Below, in pieces: positions 9,373 through 18,086 of a DNA stretch of 56,353 bases. The translations under genes were made by a program, and so were the position numbers. Numbering within the stretch: position 1 is the stretch's first letter; each line of letters starts with the position of its first letter. Location: contig DLMH01000086.1 of NCBI GenBank assembly GCA_002478115.1, forward strand, positions 1 to 56,353. The letters run 5' to 3'. This DNA is from Candidatus Acidiferrum typicum. GTDB lineage: Bacteria; Acidobacteriota; Terriglobia; Acidiferrales; UBA7541. The notes beneath the pieces are model-generated. The model ran no database searches, was not told where the DNA came from, and saw nothing but the letters and a program-made list of their open reading frames with translations.

Positions 9373-10131
9373 TCAGACAGCGGTGAGTCCCCCATCAACG
9401 GTAAAGATTCCCCCCACGCAATAGTCCGAATCCTCGGAAGCTAGAAAGACCGCAACGCCCCCCAAGTCTTGGGGTGTGCCGAGTCGGCGCGCGGGCGCAA
9501 TCTCCGCATAGCGCGAACGCATGGCCGGGTCAGAGAGTTCAACAGCGTTCATAGGGGTATCAATCGTACCGGGAATGATGGCATTCACGCGGATGTGCTC
9601 CGGCGCATAGTCGACGGCCATGGCGCGCATCAATCCAAGAACACCGCCCTTGCTGGTGCTGTAGGCAGTGAGGTTGGTGAAGCCAAAAATGCCGGTCGGG
9701 GATGCCACGAAAATGATGGAGCCGGACTTCTGGCGCAACATGCTCGGAATGACATATTTGGAAGTGAGCCAATAGCCGCGGAGATTGACGGCCAGTGTGC
9801 GTTCCCAGATCTCATTCTTCAACTCATGGGCACGAGTTTCTTCCCGGAAAAAAAGGACCGCGGCGTTGTTGCAGAGGACATCGATCTTGCCGTAACGCGA
9901 GAGTGTTTTCTCCACCATGGCCTGCACTTGCGTTTCGCTGGAAACGTCGGTGGCAATGAAGAGGGCTTTGCCTCCCCCACCCTGGATGGCGCGAGCGGCG
10001 GATTCGCCGGTTGACGGATCCACTTCGGCAAGGACGACGGCGGCGCCTTCGGCAGCAAAGCGTTCCGCGATGCCACGGCCGATGCCGGCTCCCGCCCCGG
10101 TCACGATGGCTACTTTGTCTTTTAAGCGCAT
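9373..10131 (-). CDS. SDR-family NAD(P)-dependent oxidoreductase
   Basis: A classical short-chain dehydrogenase of 252 residues. The cofactor motif TGAGAGIGRG lies at residues 11-20, the NNAAV motif follows at about 88, and the catalytic YSTSK tetrad segment with an upstream Ser (VASPTG) is present. The C terminus has the usual PGTIDTPM and VDGG motifs. The enzyme should oxidise or reduce a secondary alcohol or sugar carbon in the cytoplasm. It is the last gene of a three-gene leftward operon, 20 bases after the D-threonine-aldolase-like gene, and converges with the AraC gene. A second SDR closes the rightward operon at 18.1-18.9 kb. The substrate cannot be assigned from motifs. Confidence 0.9.
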   Translation of the reverse strand: MRLKDKVAIVTGAGAGIGRGIAERFAAEGAAVVLAEVDPSTGESAARAIQGGGGKALFIATDVSSETQVQAMVEKTLSRYGKIDVLCNNAAVLFFREETRAHELKNEIWERTLAVNLRGYWLTSKYVIPSMLRQKSGSIIFVASPTGIFGFTNLTAYSTSKGGVLGLMRAMAVDYAPEHIRVNAIIPGTIDTPMNAVELSDPAMRSRYAEIAPARRLGTPQDLGGVAVFLASEDSDYCVGGIFTVDGGLTAV

Positions 10132-10151
10132 GGTTCCCTCGAACTCAAGAA

Positions 10152-11231
10152 TCAGTCTCCGTGCTCAATGGTGAAAACGCGCTCCACGGCGCCGTTGCGT
10201 ATGCCGTACATGCGACGGTGGAGGTTGATGGTGCCGTCGTGATAGTGCACGGCGATTTCGATTTTGTCGCCAACTTCGACGGGAACGGCGGGATCCAGAA
10301 TTTCGATGGGCGCGTGCTCGGCATGAAGCGCTTTGAGTTTCAGGCCGCTGATGCCCTTCACGGAGGGGAGGCCGCGTTCTCCGCTGATGGCTTTCACGCC
10401 GGCATCCACGACGATGCGCTCACCCGGGGTTTTGCTGATGACCGTGGCCAGGACGCTGAGAGCCACTTTGAAATCGGGAGCAAAGGGTGCGTACCAGGTG
10501 TCCATCAAGAGGAAAGAGCCAGCCTGGTTTTCCGTGACGCCGGGATAGATACCGGAGATGGAGTAGTCGCCAGTGCCGCCGCAACTCACGATTTCTACCG
10601 GAATGCCGGCGGCTGCGATGCGATTGCGTGTGTCGAGGAGAGCTTCCATGGCGTGACGGACAGATGCGAGTTTCTCCGGGCCGGGCACTTGAGGTTGCAA
10701 GTGCCCTTCGTAACCCATGATGCCGCGGAAGCGCAGGCCTTGCTCGAGGATGAGACGGGCGAGGGCCACGCCGGGTTCGCCGGGCGGCACGCCGCAACGC
10801 TTCAGGCCTAGATCGACATCAACGAGGACGTTCACATTGGCTTGGTGATCCCGTGCCAAACGCGCGAGATCGCGAACGACCGAAGCGTTGTCCACCGCGA
10901 CCATGACCGGAGCTTCGCGGGAAAGCTGGACAAAGCGCTGGAGTGAAGCTTCGCCCGCGATTTCATTGGCGATAAGGACTTCCCGGATGCCGGAGTGCAC
11001 GAGTTTTTCGGCTTGCCAGAGGCGGGCGCAGGTGATGCCGAGCGCGCCGTGTTGAAGTTGGAGAGCGGCGAGTTCGAGGACGCGGTGATTCTTGAAGTGG
11101 GGGCGGAGCTTGGCGTTTTGCGTGGAGAAGAATTTCGTGATGGAGCGGAGGTTCTGCTCCATGGCGTCGAGATCCACGAGGAGGGCGGGCGTTTCAATGT
11201 GGGTGATCTTGCGCTGTGCCGAGTCTGACAC
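10152..11231 (-). CDS. D-threonine aldolase/D-serine dehydratase-like PLP enzyme
   Basis: The 359-residue protein has the alanine-racemase-like fold-type III PLP barrel plus a C-terminal D-Ser-dehydratase-like domain. The PLP lysine is Lys47 in RPHFKNHR, a variant of the usual RPHxKTHK. The C-terminal metal site appears as HYHDGTINLH, where most relatives have HCDPTVNL or HACATVNL, so the ligand set is altered. Family members split D-threonine or 3-hydroxy-D-amino acids into glycine and an aldehyde, or deaminate D-serine. The gene lies between a class III aminotransferase and an SDR on the same strand, which suggests a hydroxy-amino-acid or amino-sugar side pathway. A D-amino acid substrate is likely but its identity is not. 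Confidence 0.82.
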   Translation of the reverse strand: MSDSAQRKITHIETPALLVDLDAMEQNLRSITKFFSTQNAKLRPHFKNHRVLELAALQLQHGALGITCARLWQAEKLVHSGIREVLIANEIAGEASLQRFVQLSREAPVMVAVDNASVVRDLARLARDHQANVNVLVDVDLGLKRCGVPPGEPGVALARLILEQGLRFRGIMGYEGHLQPQVPGPEKLASVRHAMEALLDTRNRIAAAGIPVEIVSCGGTGDYSISGIYPGVTENQAGSFLLMDTWYAPFAPDFKVALSVLATVISKTPGERIVVDAGVKAISGERGLPSVKGISGLKLKALHAEHAPIEILDPAVPVEVGDKIEIAVHYHDGTINLHRRMYGIRNGAVERVFTIEHGD

Positions 11232-11322
11232 TCAGGCTTCTCCGGAATTTGACGAGCGGTCTAGCAGTGCAGGGGCGGCGCTGCACCGGGAAACCCGACT
11301 CGCCCTACAGACGAGGAAAAGT

Positions 11323-12669
11323 TTAGTCGCCAGCGTTGGCGGGCACCACAACCGAAGGCACCCTGCGAGTCTGATCGACCTCCCGCTGAATGAAGGCGAC
11401 CGTCTCCTCGGAAATGTTGAGCATCTCATCAAAATCCACCTGCGGCGTGGTGAGAGGGGGCTTGAATTTGAGAACGTTGCTAGCCGAGCCGCCAAATTGC
11501 GTGATGAGGCCATGATCGAGAGCGAATCCCCAGGCCTTGCGGCAGGCCGCCGTGGCGGGAGTCTTGTGTTCGCGGTTTTCGACAAAATCCACGCCGACGA
11601 ACAAGCCGGGCCCACGGACGTCCCCGATGACATCGTAGCACTTGGCGAGTTGCCGGAAGCGTTCCGTGGCTTGCTGGCCAAGGACCCGGGCGCGCTCCGC
11701 GAGCTTCTCTTTTTCCATGATGTCGAGAACCGCGAGGCCCGCGGCCGCCGAAAGGGGCTGATTCATGAAGGTGAGCATGTGCCAGGCTTCGGACTCCAGG
11801 CCTTTGGGGATCAAGTCCTTGCGGGTGGTGAACGCGCCGATGGGCACGCCGCCGCCGAGCGCCTTGCCGACGATGAGAATGTCCGGGCGGACGTCGTAAA
11901 GATCGCAAGCCCAGGTGGTGCCGCAGCGGCACAACCCGGTCTGGATTTCGTCAACGATGAGGAGCACGCCGCGTTCGCAGCAGATCTGCTGAACCCCGCG
12001 GTAATAGTCCGAGGTATAAACGCTGTGACCGTTGGGACCCTGCACGAGTTCCATGATCAAAGCGGCGACGTGTCCGGAGCCTGCGCCGTCGAGATCGGCT
12101 TCAAGGGCGTGGAGAGCGGCGCGGCCATCGCCGGGATCCCCTCCGAGCGGAGGCCGGTAGGCGTCTGCCGAGGGAATCTGGCGGAAATTGGGCCAGCGGA
12201 GGGAGCCGGGCAGCCACTTGCGCAGAGCCGGCATACCACCCAGACCCATTGTGGCCAGGGATTGTCCATGATAAGCGCCAGTGAGGGAAAGCACTTCCGA
12301 GCGGCCGGTGATGCGAATGGCGAACTTGATGGCCGCCTCGACGGCTTCGCCGCCACCGACGCAGAGGAAGGTCTTGGTGAGGCCGGCAGGAGCGAGGGAA
12401 GCCATGCGCGTGCAGAATTCGATGAGAGTGGTGCTGTCGTGGAGGAGGTTGACCGAGGGCAACTTAGCCATCTGCCGGGCAACGGCTTCGGCGACGGCAG
12501 GGTTGGCGTGGCCGACCATGGCGGGCCCGGCCGATCCGGACATGGTGTCGAGATAGACGTTGCCGTTGATGTCCCAGAGGCGGGAACCTTGCGCACGCTC
12601 GAAAATTATGGACTTCTCACGGCGCAACGCGTGAAGTACGAAATCACTCGCTAGGGCTTCATAATCCAT
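11323..12669 (-). CDS. Class III PLP-dependent aminotransferase (GSA aminomutase/omega-aminotransferase type)
   Basis: This 448-residue enzyme belongs to the class III aminotransferases, with glutamate-1-semialdehyde-aminomutase-like features: the start region YLDTMSGSAGPAMVGHANP, the PLP-phosphate GGGEAVEAA stretch, the VDEIQTG segment with the ring-binding Asp, and the Schiff-base Lys269 in VGKALGGGVPIGAF. The ATG at 12669 is chosen over one 13 codons upstream because a GGAG lies 7-8 bases before it and the upstream residues have no family similarity. It heads a leftward operon with the PLP aldolase-like and SDR genes. It is unlikely to be HemL, as it sits in a catabolic context away from haem genes. 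The amino acceptor is unknown. Confidence 0.87.
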   Translation of the reverse strand: MDYEALASDFVLHALRREKSIIFERAQGSRLWDINGNVYLDTMSGSAGPAMVGHANPAVAEAVARQMAKLPSVNLLHDSTTLIEFCTRMASLAPAGLTKTFLCVGGGEAVEAAIKFAIRITGRSEVLSLTGAYHGQSLATMGLGGMPALRKWLPGSLRWPNFRQIPSADAYRPPLGGDPGDGRAALHALEADLDGAGSGHVAALIMELVQGPNGHSVYTSDYYRGVQQICCERGVLLIVDEIQTGLCRCGTTWACDLYDVRPDILIVGKALGGGVPIGAFTTRKDLIPKGLESEAWHMLTFMNQPLSAAAGLAVLDIMEKEKLAERARVLGQQATERFRQLAKCYDVIGDVRGPGLFVGVDFVENREHKTPATAACRKAWGFALDHGLITQFGGSASNVLKFKPPLTTPQVDFDEMLNISEETVAFIQREVDQTRRVPSVVVPANAGD

Positions 12670-12902
12670 CTTCGTTCTCCATCTGGCCAAACGACATGGC
12701 ACAGCCAATGGGAGACATTACTAGCCTCTATAAAGGAGGATATCTATTAAGAACCTACAAATAAATGTCATAACTTTGGCGGATCGCCTCTAAACTGGGC
12801 GGAGCAGGCGTTCCCGTGGGAGGGCATGTTTTTACGACAAAAAGGTATGAAATGCTTATAGACCGGTGCCAGGCCAGCTTGTATCCCTACAGTGATAAAA
12901 CC

Positions 12903-14225
12903 ATGACCCGATTCCAATGCTATTTCGTGTTGGCAGGAGTGTTGCTTTGTGCGGCGCTTACCCAGGGCGCCCAACGGTATCCCGTGCACGTTGGCGCGGA
13001 TCACCGGCATCTGGTGGACCAGGATGGGAAGCCCTACCTGGTGCAGGGGGACGCGGGATGGTCGCTGATTTCGGGGCTGACCAAAGAGGAAGCGGAGTTG
13101 TATCTGGAGAAGCGGCGGCAGCAGGGATTCAATTCCATCATCGTCAATCTAATTGAGCATCAGTTTCGTGGCCCGGTGAACCGGTATGGAGAGGGTCCGT
13201 TTACAACGCCGGGTGATTTTTCGACGTCGAATGAGAAGTATTTTGCGCATGCGGATTGGGTGATCCGCAAAGCGGCCGAAAAGGGAATCCAGGTATTCCT
13301 GGCGCCGATTTACCTGGGGTACATCGGCACGGAAGAGGGCTGGATTGAGGAAGCGCTAGCGAATGGGCCGGAAAAATCCCGTAATTGGGGCCGGTATGTG
13401 GGGAAGCGCTACCGCGATTTTGACAATGTTGTGTGGCTGATCGGGGGCGACCGCAACCCGGAAAAGGCGCGCGTGGAAGTGGACGCCATTGTGGAAGGAA
13501 TCAAGGAGTTCGATACCCGGCATATCTTCACCGCACATGGCCATCCGGAGAATTCGGCACTTGACCAGTATAAGGAGGAAGGCTGGCTGGACCTGAATAC
13601 CACCTATACGTACAACATCGTTCATCAAATGCTGTTGAACGATTACAACCGCAAGCCACCCATGCCGTTTGTCTTGATTGAGTCCACCTACGAAGGCGAG
13701 CACAACGCTTCCGAAGTGCAAGTGCGCCGGCAAGCGTATTGGGCAATCTTGTGCGGCGGGACAGGGCAGTTCATGGGGAACCGGCCGATCTGGCTGTTTG
13801 ATCCGGGCTGGGAAAAGGCCGCGGACTCCGTGGGCGCGCAGGACATGACGCGGCTGAAAATGGTGATGACGTCGCGGGCGTGGTACGAGCTCGTGCCCGA
13901 CGAAAAGCATGAAGCGGTGATCGACGGCCTGGGAGAATTTCGCGGGCTGGACTACCTGGCAGCCGCGCGAACCAGTGATGGCGGGACCTTGATGGCGTAT
14001 TTGCCCACCGCGCGTACATTCACGTTGGAACTATCGAAAATCACAGGAGAGAAGGCACAGGCGTGGTGGTACAACCCGCGCACGGGGCACTCCGAATCGG
14101 CCGGCGAGTTTGCCACCGACGGCAAGAAGAAATTTGCGCCGCCGGGCGATGGAGACTGGGTCCTGGTCGTGGATGATGCCTCGCGCAAGCTTCCCCCGCC
14201 AGGTGGCCTCGCCATCAAACCATGA
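12903..14225 (+). CDS. Secreted DUF4038 glycoside hydrolase-like protein (GH140/apiosidase-like), copy 1
   Basis: A 440-residue exported protein. Starting at 12903 gives a clean signal peptide (RFQCYFVLAGVLLCAALTQG). The body is DUF4038, a TIM-barrel family that includes the GH140 apiosidases, followed by a small C-terminal beta-domain annotated in relatives as putative collagen-binding (about residues 350-435, ending GDGDWVLVVDDAS). Two acidic residues in conserved places fit a retaining pair: Asp183 in LIGGDRNP and Glu260 in LIESTYEGEHN. It likely acts in the periplasm or outside on a plant-type glycoside. It is the first gene of the rightward operon, and its stop overlaps the lactonase start by 4 bases. 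A paralogue is at 18889-20220. Apiose specificity is inference only. Confidence 0.82.
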   Translation: MTRFQCYFVLAGVLLCAALTQGAQRYPVHVGADHRHLVDQDGKPYLVQGDAGWSLISGLTKEEAELYLEKRRQQGFNSIIVNLIEHQFRGPVNRYGEGPFTTPGDFSTSNEKYFAHADWVIRKAAEKGIQVFLAPIYLGYIGTEEGWIEEALANGPEKSRNWGRYVGKRYRDFDNVVWLIGGDRNPEKARVEVDAIVEGIKEFDTRHIFTAHGHPENSALDQYKEEGWLDLNTTYTYNIVHQMLLNDYNRKPPMPFVLIESTYEGEHNASEVQVRRQAYWAILCGGTGQFMGNRPIWLFDPGWEKAADSVGAQDMTRLKMVMTSRAWYELVPDEKHEAVIDGLGEFRGLDYLAAARTSDGGTLMAYLPTARTFTLELSKITGEKAQAWWYNPRTGHSESAGEFATDGKKKFAPPGDGDWVLVVDDASRKLPPPGGLAIKP

Positions 14226-15115
14226 CAACAGTCTTTTCCAGCGGTTTTGTCGCACCAGAAGGACCGGTAGCGCTCGGCGACGGCTCGTGGCTGATTGTGG
14301 AGGGCGGCGCCGAGCGGGGCTGCGTCACGCACATCAGCCCTGACGGAAAAAACAAAAAGATCATCAAGAAGACTGGAAGGCCCAACGGGCTGGCCGTGGA
14401 TGCCAAGGGTGTCATCTGGGTGGCGGAATCGAAAACGCCGTCGCTGCTACGTTTGACGATGGAAGGCAAGTCGGAAGTGGCGGCCGCGGGGTGCGATGGC
14501 GAGGCGTTTCTTTTTCCAAACGATCTGTGCTTTGGACCGGACGGCGCAATCTACCTGACGGATTCGGGCGTGTTCATCGATGAGTTTGCGCCGAACAATC
14601 AAATTCGGCCGGACTACATGAGCGTCAAGTATGACGGGCGCGTCTATCGCGTGGACGTGGGAACCGGCAAGGTCAACAAGCTCGATACCGGCATAAAATT
14701 CACCAATGGCATCGCGTTTGGGCCGGACAACTTGTTGTACGTAAACGAGACGCTGACGGGAAACATCTACCGCTACGAGTGGTTGACCGGAGCGATCACC
14801 GGCCCGCGCGTTTTGTTCGGAAATGTTATCCGGCCGAATTCGCCGCCGGGATGGAAAGGGCCGGACGGCATGGCATTTTCCCCGGACGGCAAACTGTACG
14901 TGGCGGTGTTTGGGCAGGGGGATGTGACGGTGCTGGGGTCGAATGGAAGCGTGGCGGAGCGCATTCCGACACAGGGGAAATTGCCCACAAACGTGGCATT
15001 TGCCTTGCCCGGGAAGAAGCGCCTGCATATCACGGAATATGAACTGGGGCAGATGGAAATGGCCGAAGTCCCTACCGACGGACTTGCGCTCTGGACCGGC
15101 ACCCGCGGAAAGTAA
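14222..15115 (+). CDS. SMP-30/gluconolactonase-family sugar lactonase
   Basis: A 297-residue six-bladed beta-propeller of the SMP-30/LRE family, which hydrolyses sugar lactones to aldonic acids with a divalent metal. Metal-ligand positions seen in the family are present: Glu in VAPEGP near the start, Asn in FPNDLCFGPDG, Asn in FTNGIAFGPD, and Asp in GPDGMAFSPDGK. No signal peptide is visible, so it should be cytoplasmic. Its ATG overlaps the upstream DUF4038 gene by ATGA, indicating translational coupling, and DhaK follows after 32 bases. In this operon it would open a lactone made by one of the SDR dehydrogenases acting on the sugar released by the glycosidase-like enzyme. Confidence 0.88.
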   Translation: MTTVFSSGFVAPEGPVALGDGSWLIVEGGAERGCVTHISPDGKNKKIIKKTGRPNGLAVDAKGVIWVAESKTPSLLRLTMEGKSEVAAAGCDGEAFLFPNDLCFGPDGAIYLTDSGVFIDEFAPNNQIRPDYMSVKYDGRVYRVDVGTGKVNKLDTGIKFTNGIAFGPDNLLYVNETLTGNIYRYEWLTGAITGPRVLFGNVIRPNSPPGWKGPDGMAFSPDGKLYVAVFGQGDVTVLGSNGSVAERIPTQGKLPTNVAFALPGKKRLHITEYELGQMEMAEVPTDGLALWTGTRGK

Positions 15116-15147
15116 CAGCAGAAGAATCTTAGCCCAGGAATCCAACC

Positions 15148-16143
15148 ATGAAAATGAAGAAGTTCATCAATCGCCCGGAAGATGTGGTGAAGGAACTCCT
15201 CGAGGGGTTCACCCTCGCGCATCCTGATAAGGTGCGGCTGGTGGGCAGCAACCTGGTGGCGCGTGCAAAACCCAAAGAGGCGGGAAAAGTGGGGGTTGTG
15301 ACACTGGGCGGAAGCGGACACGAGCCGGGGCTGAGCGGGTTTGTCGGCGAAGGAATGCTGGATGTCAGCGTGGCCGGAGAGATTTTTGCCGCACCCGGCG
15401 CGCCGCGATGCTTGGAAGCGATAAAACTGGCGGACCGCGGCGCGGGCGTGCTGTTCGTGGTCCTGAACCACGCGGGCGATGTGCTGAGCGCAAACATCGC
15501 CATGGGGATGGCACACAAGGAAGGCCTCAACGTTAAGATGGTCCTTACGCATGAGGACATTTCCGGCGGCGCGAATCCCGAAGACCGGCGCGGGCTGGTG
15601 GGGTTCCTGCCGGTGTATAAGGTTGCGGGCGCTGCCGCTGAACGTGGCTTGCCGCTCGATGCTTGCGCAAAGATTGCCGAGCGCATGGAGCGGAACATGC
15701 GAACGCTGGCGGTGGCTACAAGCACGGCAACGCATCCCGCCACCGGGCAGCCGATTTTCGACCTGGGTGACGACGAAATGGAAATCGGCATGGGACAACA
15801 CGGCGAAGCGGGTACCGGACGCATGAAGTTGAAGAGCGCGGACGAGACGGCCGGGCTGATGTTGACCATGTTGCTGGATGATCTGAAGGTGAAAGCGGGC
15901 GAAGAGCTGCTGGTGATCGTGAATGGGGCGGGCGCGACCACACTGATGGAACTGTTCGTGGTCTTCCGCCGCGTGCATCAGCTTTTGCAAGAGAAAGGCA
16001 CACGCCTGGTGCGAGCGAAGATTGGAGAATTCATCACGACCCAGGAGCAGGGAGGCTTCCAGTTGCTGATTGCGCGGATGGATCCCGAACTGATCGATCT
16101 GTGGGATGCGCGGAGCAATGCGCCGTATTTTGTGGTGCGATGA
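15148..16143 (+). CDS. dhaK: Dihydroxyacetone kinase subunit DhaK (substrate-binding)
   Basis: The 331-residue protein is a DhaK domain, which binds hydroxyketones covalently through a histidine. The general acid/base His58 is in GGSGHEPG and the hemiaminal-forming histidine is in GQHGEAG; counting from the start codon places it at residue 218, the same number as in E. coli DhaK. Full length and intact. The next gene, dhaL, overlaps it by ATGA. No DhaM or other PTS component is in the window, so phosphate could come from ATP through DhaL, as in split ATP-dependent kinases. Relatives phosphorylate dihydroxyacetone, erythrulose and similar ketoses; the LsrF-type neighbour suggests a C4-C5 keto substrate here. 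Confidence 0.92.
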   Translation: MKMKKFINRPEDVVKELLEGFTLAHPDKVRLVGSNLVARAKPKEAGKVGVVTLGGSGHEPGLSGFVGEGMLDVSVAGEIFAAPGAPRCLEAIKLADRGAGVLFVVLNHAGDVLSANIAMGMAHKEGLNVKMVLTHEDISGGANPEDRRGLVGFLPVYKVAGAAAERGLPLDACAKIAERMERNMRTLAVATSTATHPATGQPIFDLGDDEMEIGMGQHGEAGTGRMKLKSADETAGLMLTMLLDDLKVKAGEELLVIVNGAGATTLMELFVVFRRVHQLLQEKGTRLVRAKIGEFITTQEQGGFQLLIARMDPELIDLWDARSNAPYFVVR

Positions 16144-16805
16144 CGGAAAGACTTACGACTACCGGGCTTTCGCGGATGGTCGCGGGAGCGGCGGCGCGAA
16201 TCCGCGCGGAACACGCGTGGCTTTCGGAGCTGGATTCGCATTGCGGCGATGGCGATCATGGGGCGGCCATGCTGCGCGCGGTCGAGCGCCTCGAAGAGGT
16301 GTTCGCGGGGAACTTTCCGGCCGAGTTCAAGGCCTGCCTTGAGCGGGCGGGGTGGAACGTCATGGCGGCGGATGGCGGAGCGTCGACGGCGCTGCTCGGC
16401 TCATTTTTTCTGGGGATGGCGGAACCCCTGACTGCAGAAATAAAAAGTGTGGATTGCCGGGAGCTTGCGGCGGCGTTTGAAGCGGGGTTGCGGGGAGTGC
16501 GGCGGCAGACGAAGGCCAAGGCTGGGGACAAGACCATGATGGATGCGCTGATGCCGGCCATTGAGGAGTTCGGCCGGGAGGCGCAAGCGGGCCAGGGCAT
16601 GGAAGAAGCGATGGGCAAGGCTGCGGCGGCGGCGAAAGCGGGAGCAGAAGCGACAAAAGAGATGACCGCCACTTTTGGGCGCGCGCGATTCCTGCGCGAA
16701 AAGACGCGTGGCTATCCGGATCCCGGCGCAACGTCCGTGGCGTTGATTTTCGATGGCTTTCATAAGGGTCTCGCTGAAAAAGAAGGAGAGTCTCCGCATG
16801 CCTGA
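16140..16805 (+). CDS. dhaL: Dihydroxyacetone kinase subunit DhaL (nucleotide-binding)
   Basis: A 221-residue DhaL protein, the nucleotide-binding partner of DhaK. The metal/phosphate motif is clear as [11 protein letters not shown], and the family signature GDKTMMDAL occurs near residue 132. A short GAST-like turn ([11 protein letters not shown]) contacts nucleotide in relatives. The start ATG at 16140 overlaps the DhaK stop by 4 bases; an in-frame start further upstream would extend into dhaK without added homology. The 3' end overlaps the next gene by 8 bases. Whether it holds ADP tightly (PTS type) or exchanges ATP cannot be read directly, but the lack of DhaM here favours ATP use. Confidence 0.9.
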   Translation: MTERLTTTGLSRMVAGAAARIRAEHAWLSELDSHCGDGDHGAAMLRAVERLEEVFAGNFPAEFKACLERAGWNVMAADGGASTALLGSFFLGMAEPLTAEIKSVDCRELAAAFEAGLRGVRRQTKAKAGDKTMMDALMPAIEEFGREAQAGQGMEEAMGKAAAAAKAGAEATKEMTATFGRARFLREKTRGYPDPGATSVALIFDGFHKGLAEKEGESPHA

Positions 16806-17703
16806 TGTGGACGATGTGCAAGACGGCAAGAATTTCCACCTGGGGGTGCCGGCGCAAACGAATTCATTTTTCCTGAAGGGCAGCAATTCGCTGGATTGGG
16901 GAATGAAGAACCGGCTGGCTCGGATTTTCAATCCAGTGACCGGGCGAAGCGTGATGCTCGCGGTGGACCACGGCTATTTCCAGGGGCCAACGACAGGGCT
17001 GGAACGTATTGACGTATCCATTGTGCCGTTGATCGCTTATGCGGATGCGCTGATGATCACGCGCGGCGCCCTGAGGACGTGCGTTCCGGCGGAGATTTCC
17101 AAGCCGGTGGTACTGCGCTCTACCGGGGGGCAGAGCATTCTAAAGGAACTCTCCAACGAGTTGGTGGCGGTGGACATTGAAGATGTGGTTCGGATCAATG
17201 CTTCGGCGATGGCGGTGCAGGTGTACATCGGTGGAGAATACGAGCATAAGTCGATTGGGAATCTCGTGAAGATCGTCGATGCGGGCAACCGCCACGGGGT
17301 TCCGACGCTCGCGGTGACAGGCGTCGGAAAAGATATGGTGCGGGATGCCAAGTATTTGGGATTGGCCACGCGAATTTGCGCGGAAATGGGCGCGCATTTC
17401 GTTAAGACGTATTACTGTGACAAGGGATTCGAGAGGGTGACGGCGGCCTGTCCGGTGCCCGTGCTGATCGCGGGCGGGAAGAAGCTGGCGGAACTCGATG
17501 CACTGAAAATGGCTTACCAGGCAACAGAACAAGGGGCCGCCGGCGTGGATATGGGGCGGAACGTATTCCAATGCGAGGCGCCCAGTGCCATGATCCAGGC
17601 GGTGCGCGCGGTTGTGCATGAGCGGGAACGCCCCGAGAAGGCTTACGACTTCTATCTTTCGCTCAAGAACGTTGCGGCAAAAACAATTTCCACGAGGAGT
17701 TGA
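16798..17703 (+). CDS. lsrF: LsrF-type class I aldolase/thiolase (3-hydroxy-5-phosphonooxypentane-2,4-dione thiolase family)
   Basis: The 301-residue protein matches LsrF along its whole length, a DeoC/FbaB-fold enzyme that in E. coli transfers an acetyl group from phospho-AI-2 breakdown product to CoA, leaving dihydroxyacetone phosphate. Recognisable blocks are [32 protein letters not shown] and [10 protein letters not shown]. The Schiff-base lysine in VKTYY is residue 203 when translation starts at ATG 16798, equal to Lys203 of E. coli LsrF. That start has AAGGAG about 9 bases upstream. The gene overlaps dhaL by 8 bases and is followed at once by an LsrG-like ABM protein, so kinase, isomerase-like and thiolase genes form one run. 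The natural substrate may be a related phosphorylated ketose rather than AI-2. Confidence 0.9.
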   Translation: MPDVDDVQDGKNFHLGVPAQTNSFFLKGSNSLDWGMKNRLARIFNPVTGRSVMLAVDHGYFQGPTTGLERIDVSIVPLIAYADALMITRGALRTCVPAEISKPVVLRSTGGQSILKELSNELVAVDIEDVVRINASAMAVQVYIGGEYEHKSIGNLVKIVDAGNRHGVPTLAVTGVGKDMVRDAKYLGLATRICAEMGAHFVKTYYCDKGFERVTAACPVPVLIAGGKKLAELDALKMAYQATEQGAAGVDMGRNVFQCEAPSAMIQAVRAVVHERERPEKAYDFYLSLKNVAAKTISTRS

Positions 17704-17705
17704 CC

Positions 17706-18017
17706 ATGGCAAAAAAAGAGACAACCCGGGTGGTGTGCGTCGCGGAATTCCGGGCAAAGGAAGGCAAGACGGCGGCTTTGATTGAGGCGCTGCATGTGCT
17801 GATGGCGCCGACGCACAAAGAGCCCGGGTGCATACGGTACGAACTGAACCAGAGAGTGGATGATCCGCGATGGATCACGTTCATCGAGAAGTGGAAGGAC
17901 AAAAAGGTATTCGATGCGCACTGCGCGATGCCCTACATCACGCACTATTTCAACGATGTCCGGCCGGAGCTTGTGGAGCAATTCGAAGTGAAGTTATACG
18001 AAGAGATCCTGCCGTAG
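17706..18017 (+). CDS. ABM-domain protein, LsrG/YgiN-like isomerase or monooxygenase
   Basis: A 103-residue single-domain protein of the antibiotic-biosynthesis-monooxygenase fold. Typical features are an N-terminal strand (VVCVAEFRAKEGK), the EPGCIRYELNQ segment and the central WKDKKVFDAHCAMPYITHY with the conserved His. LsrG, which isomerises phospho-DPD before LsrF acts, is of this fold and size, so position directly after lsrF supports an LsrG role; YgiN-type quinol oxygenase is the alternative. The ATG at 17706 has GAGGAG 6 bases upstream, and the stop of lsrF lies 2 bases before it. A TTG two codons earlier is possible but not needed. Cytoplasmic, probably dimeric by family. Confidence 0.78.
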   Translation: MAKKETTRVVCVAEFRAKEGKTAALIEALHVLMAPTHKEPGCIRYELNQRVDDPRWITFIEKWKDKKVFDAHCAMPYITHYFNDVRPELVEQFEVKLYEEILP

Positions 18018-18086
18018 CCAGCGTGCCGGAATGCATTTGTTTCTCCGGCGAATTGTGGAGTTTTCCATAGAGACCCGTGAGGTGAG

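Noticed and set aside
10011..10811. Long plus-strand open frame opposite the PLP-enzyme gene
   Set aside because: Antisense shadow of conserved coding sequence, with no ribosome site or family.
11092..12654. A 520-codon plus-strand open frame opposite the aminotransferase
   Set aside because: It is the antisense of a GC-rich gene with clear class III aminotransferase motifs; its product has no recognisable domain and spans two real genes.
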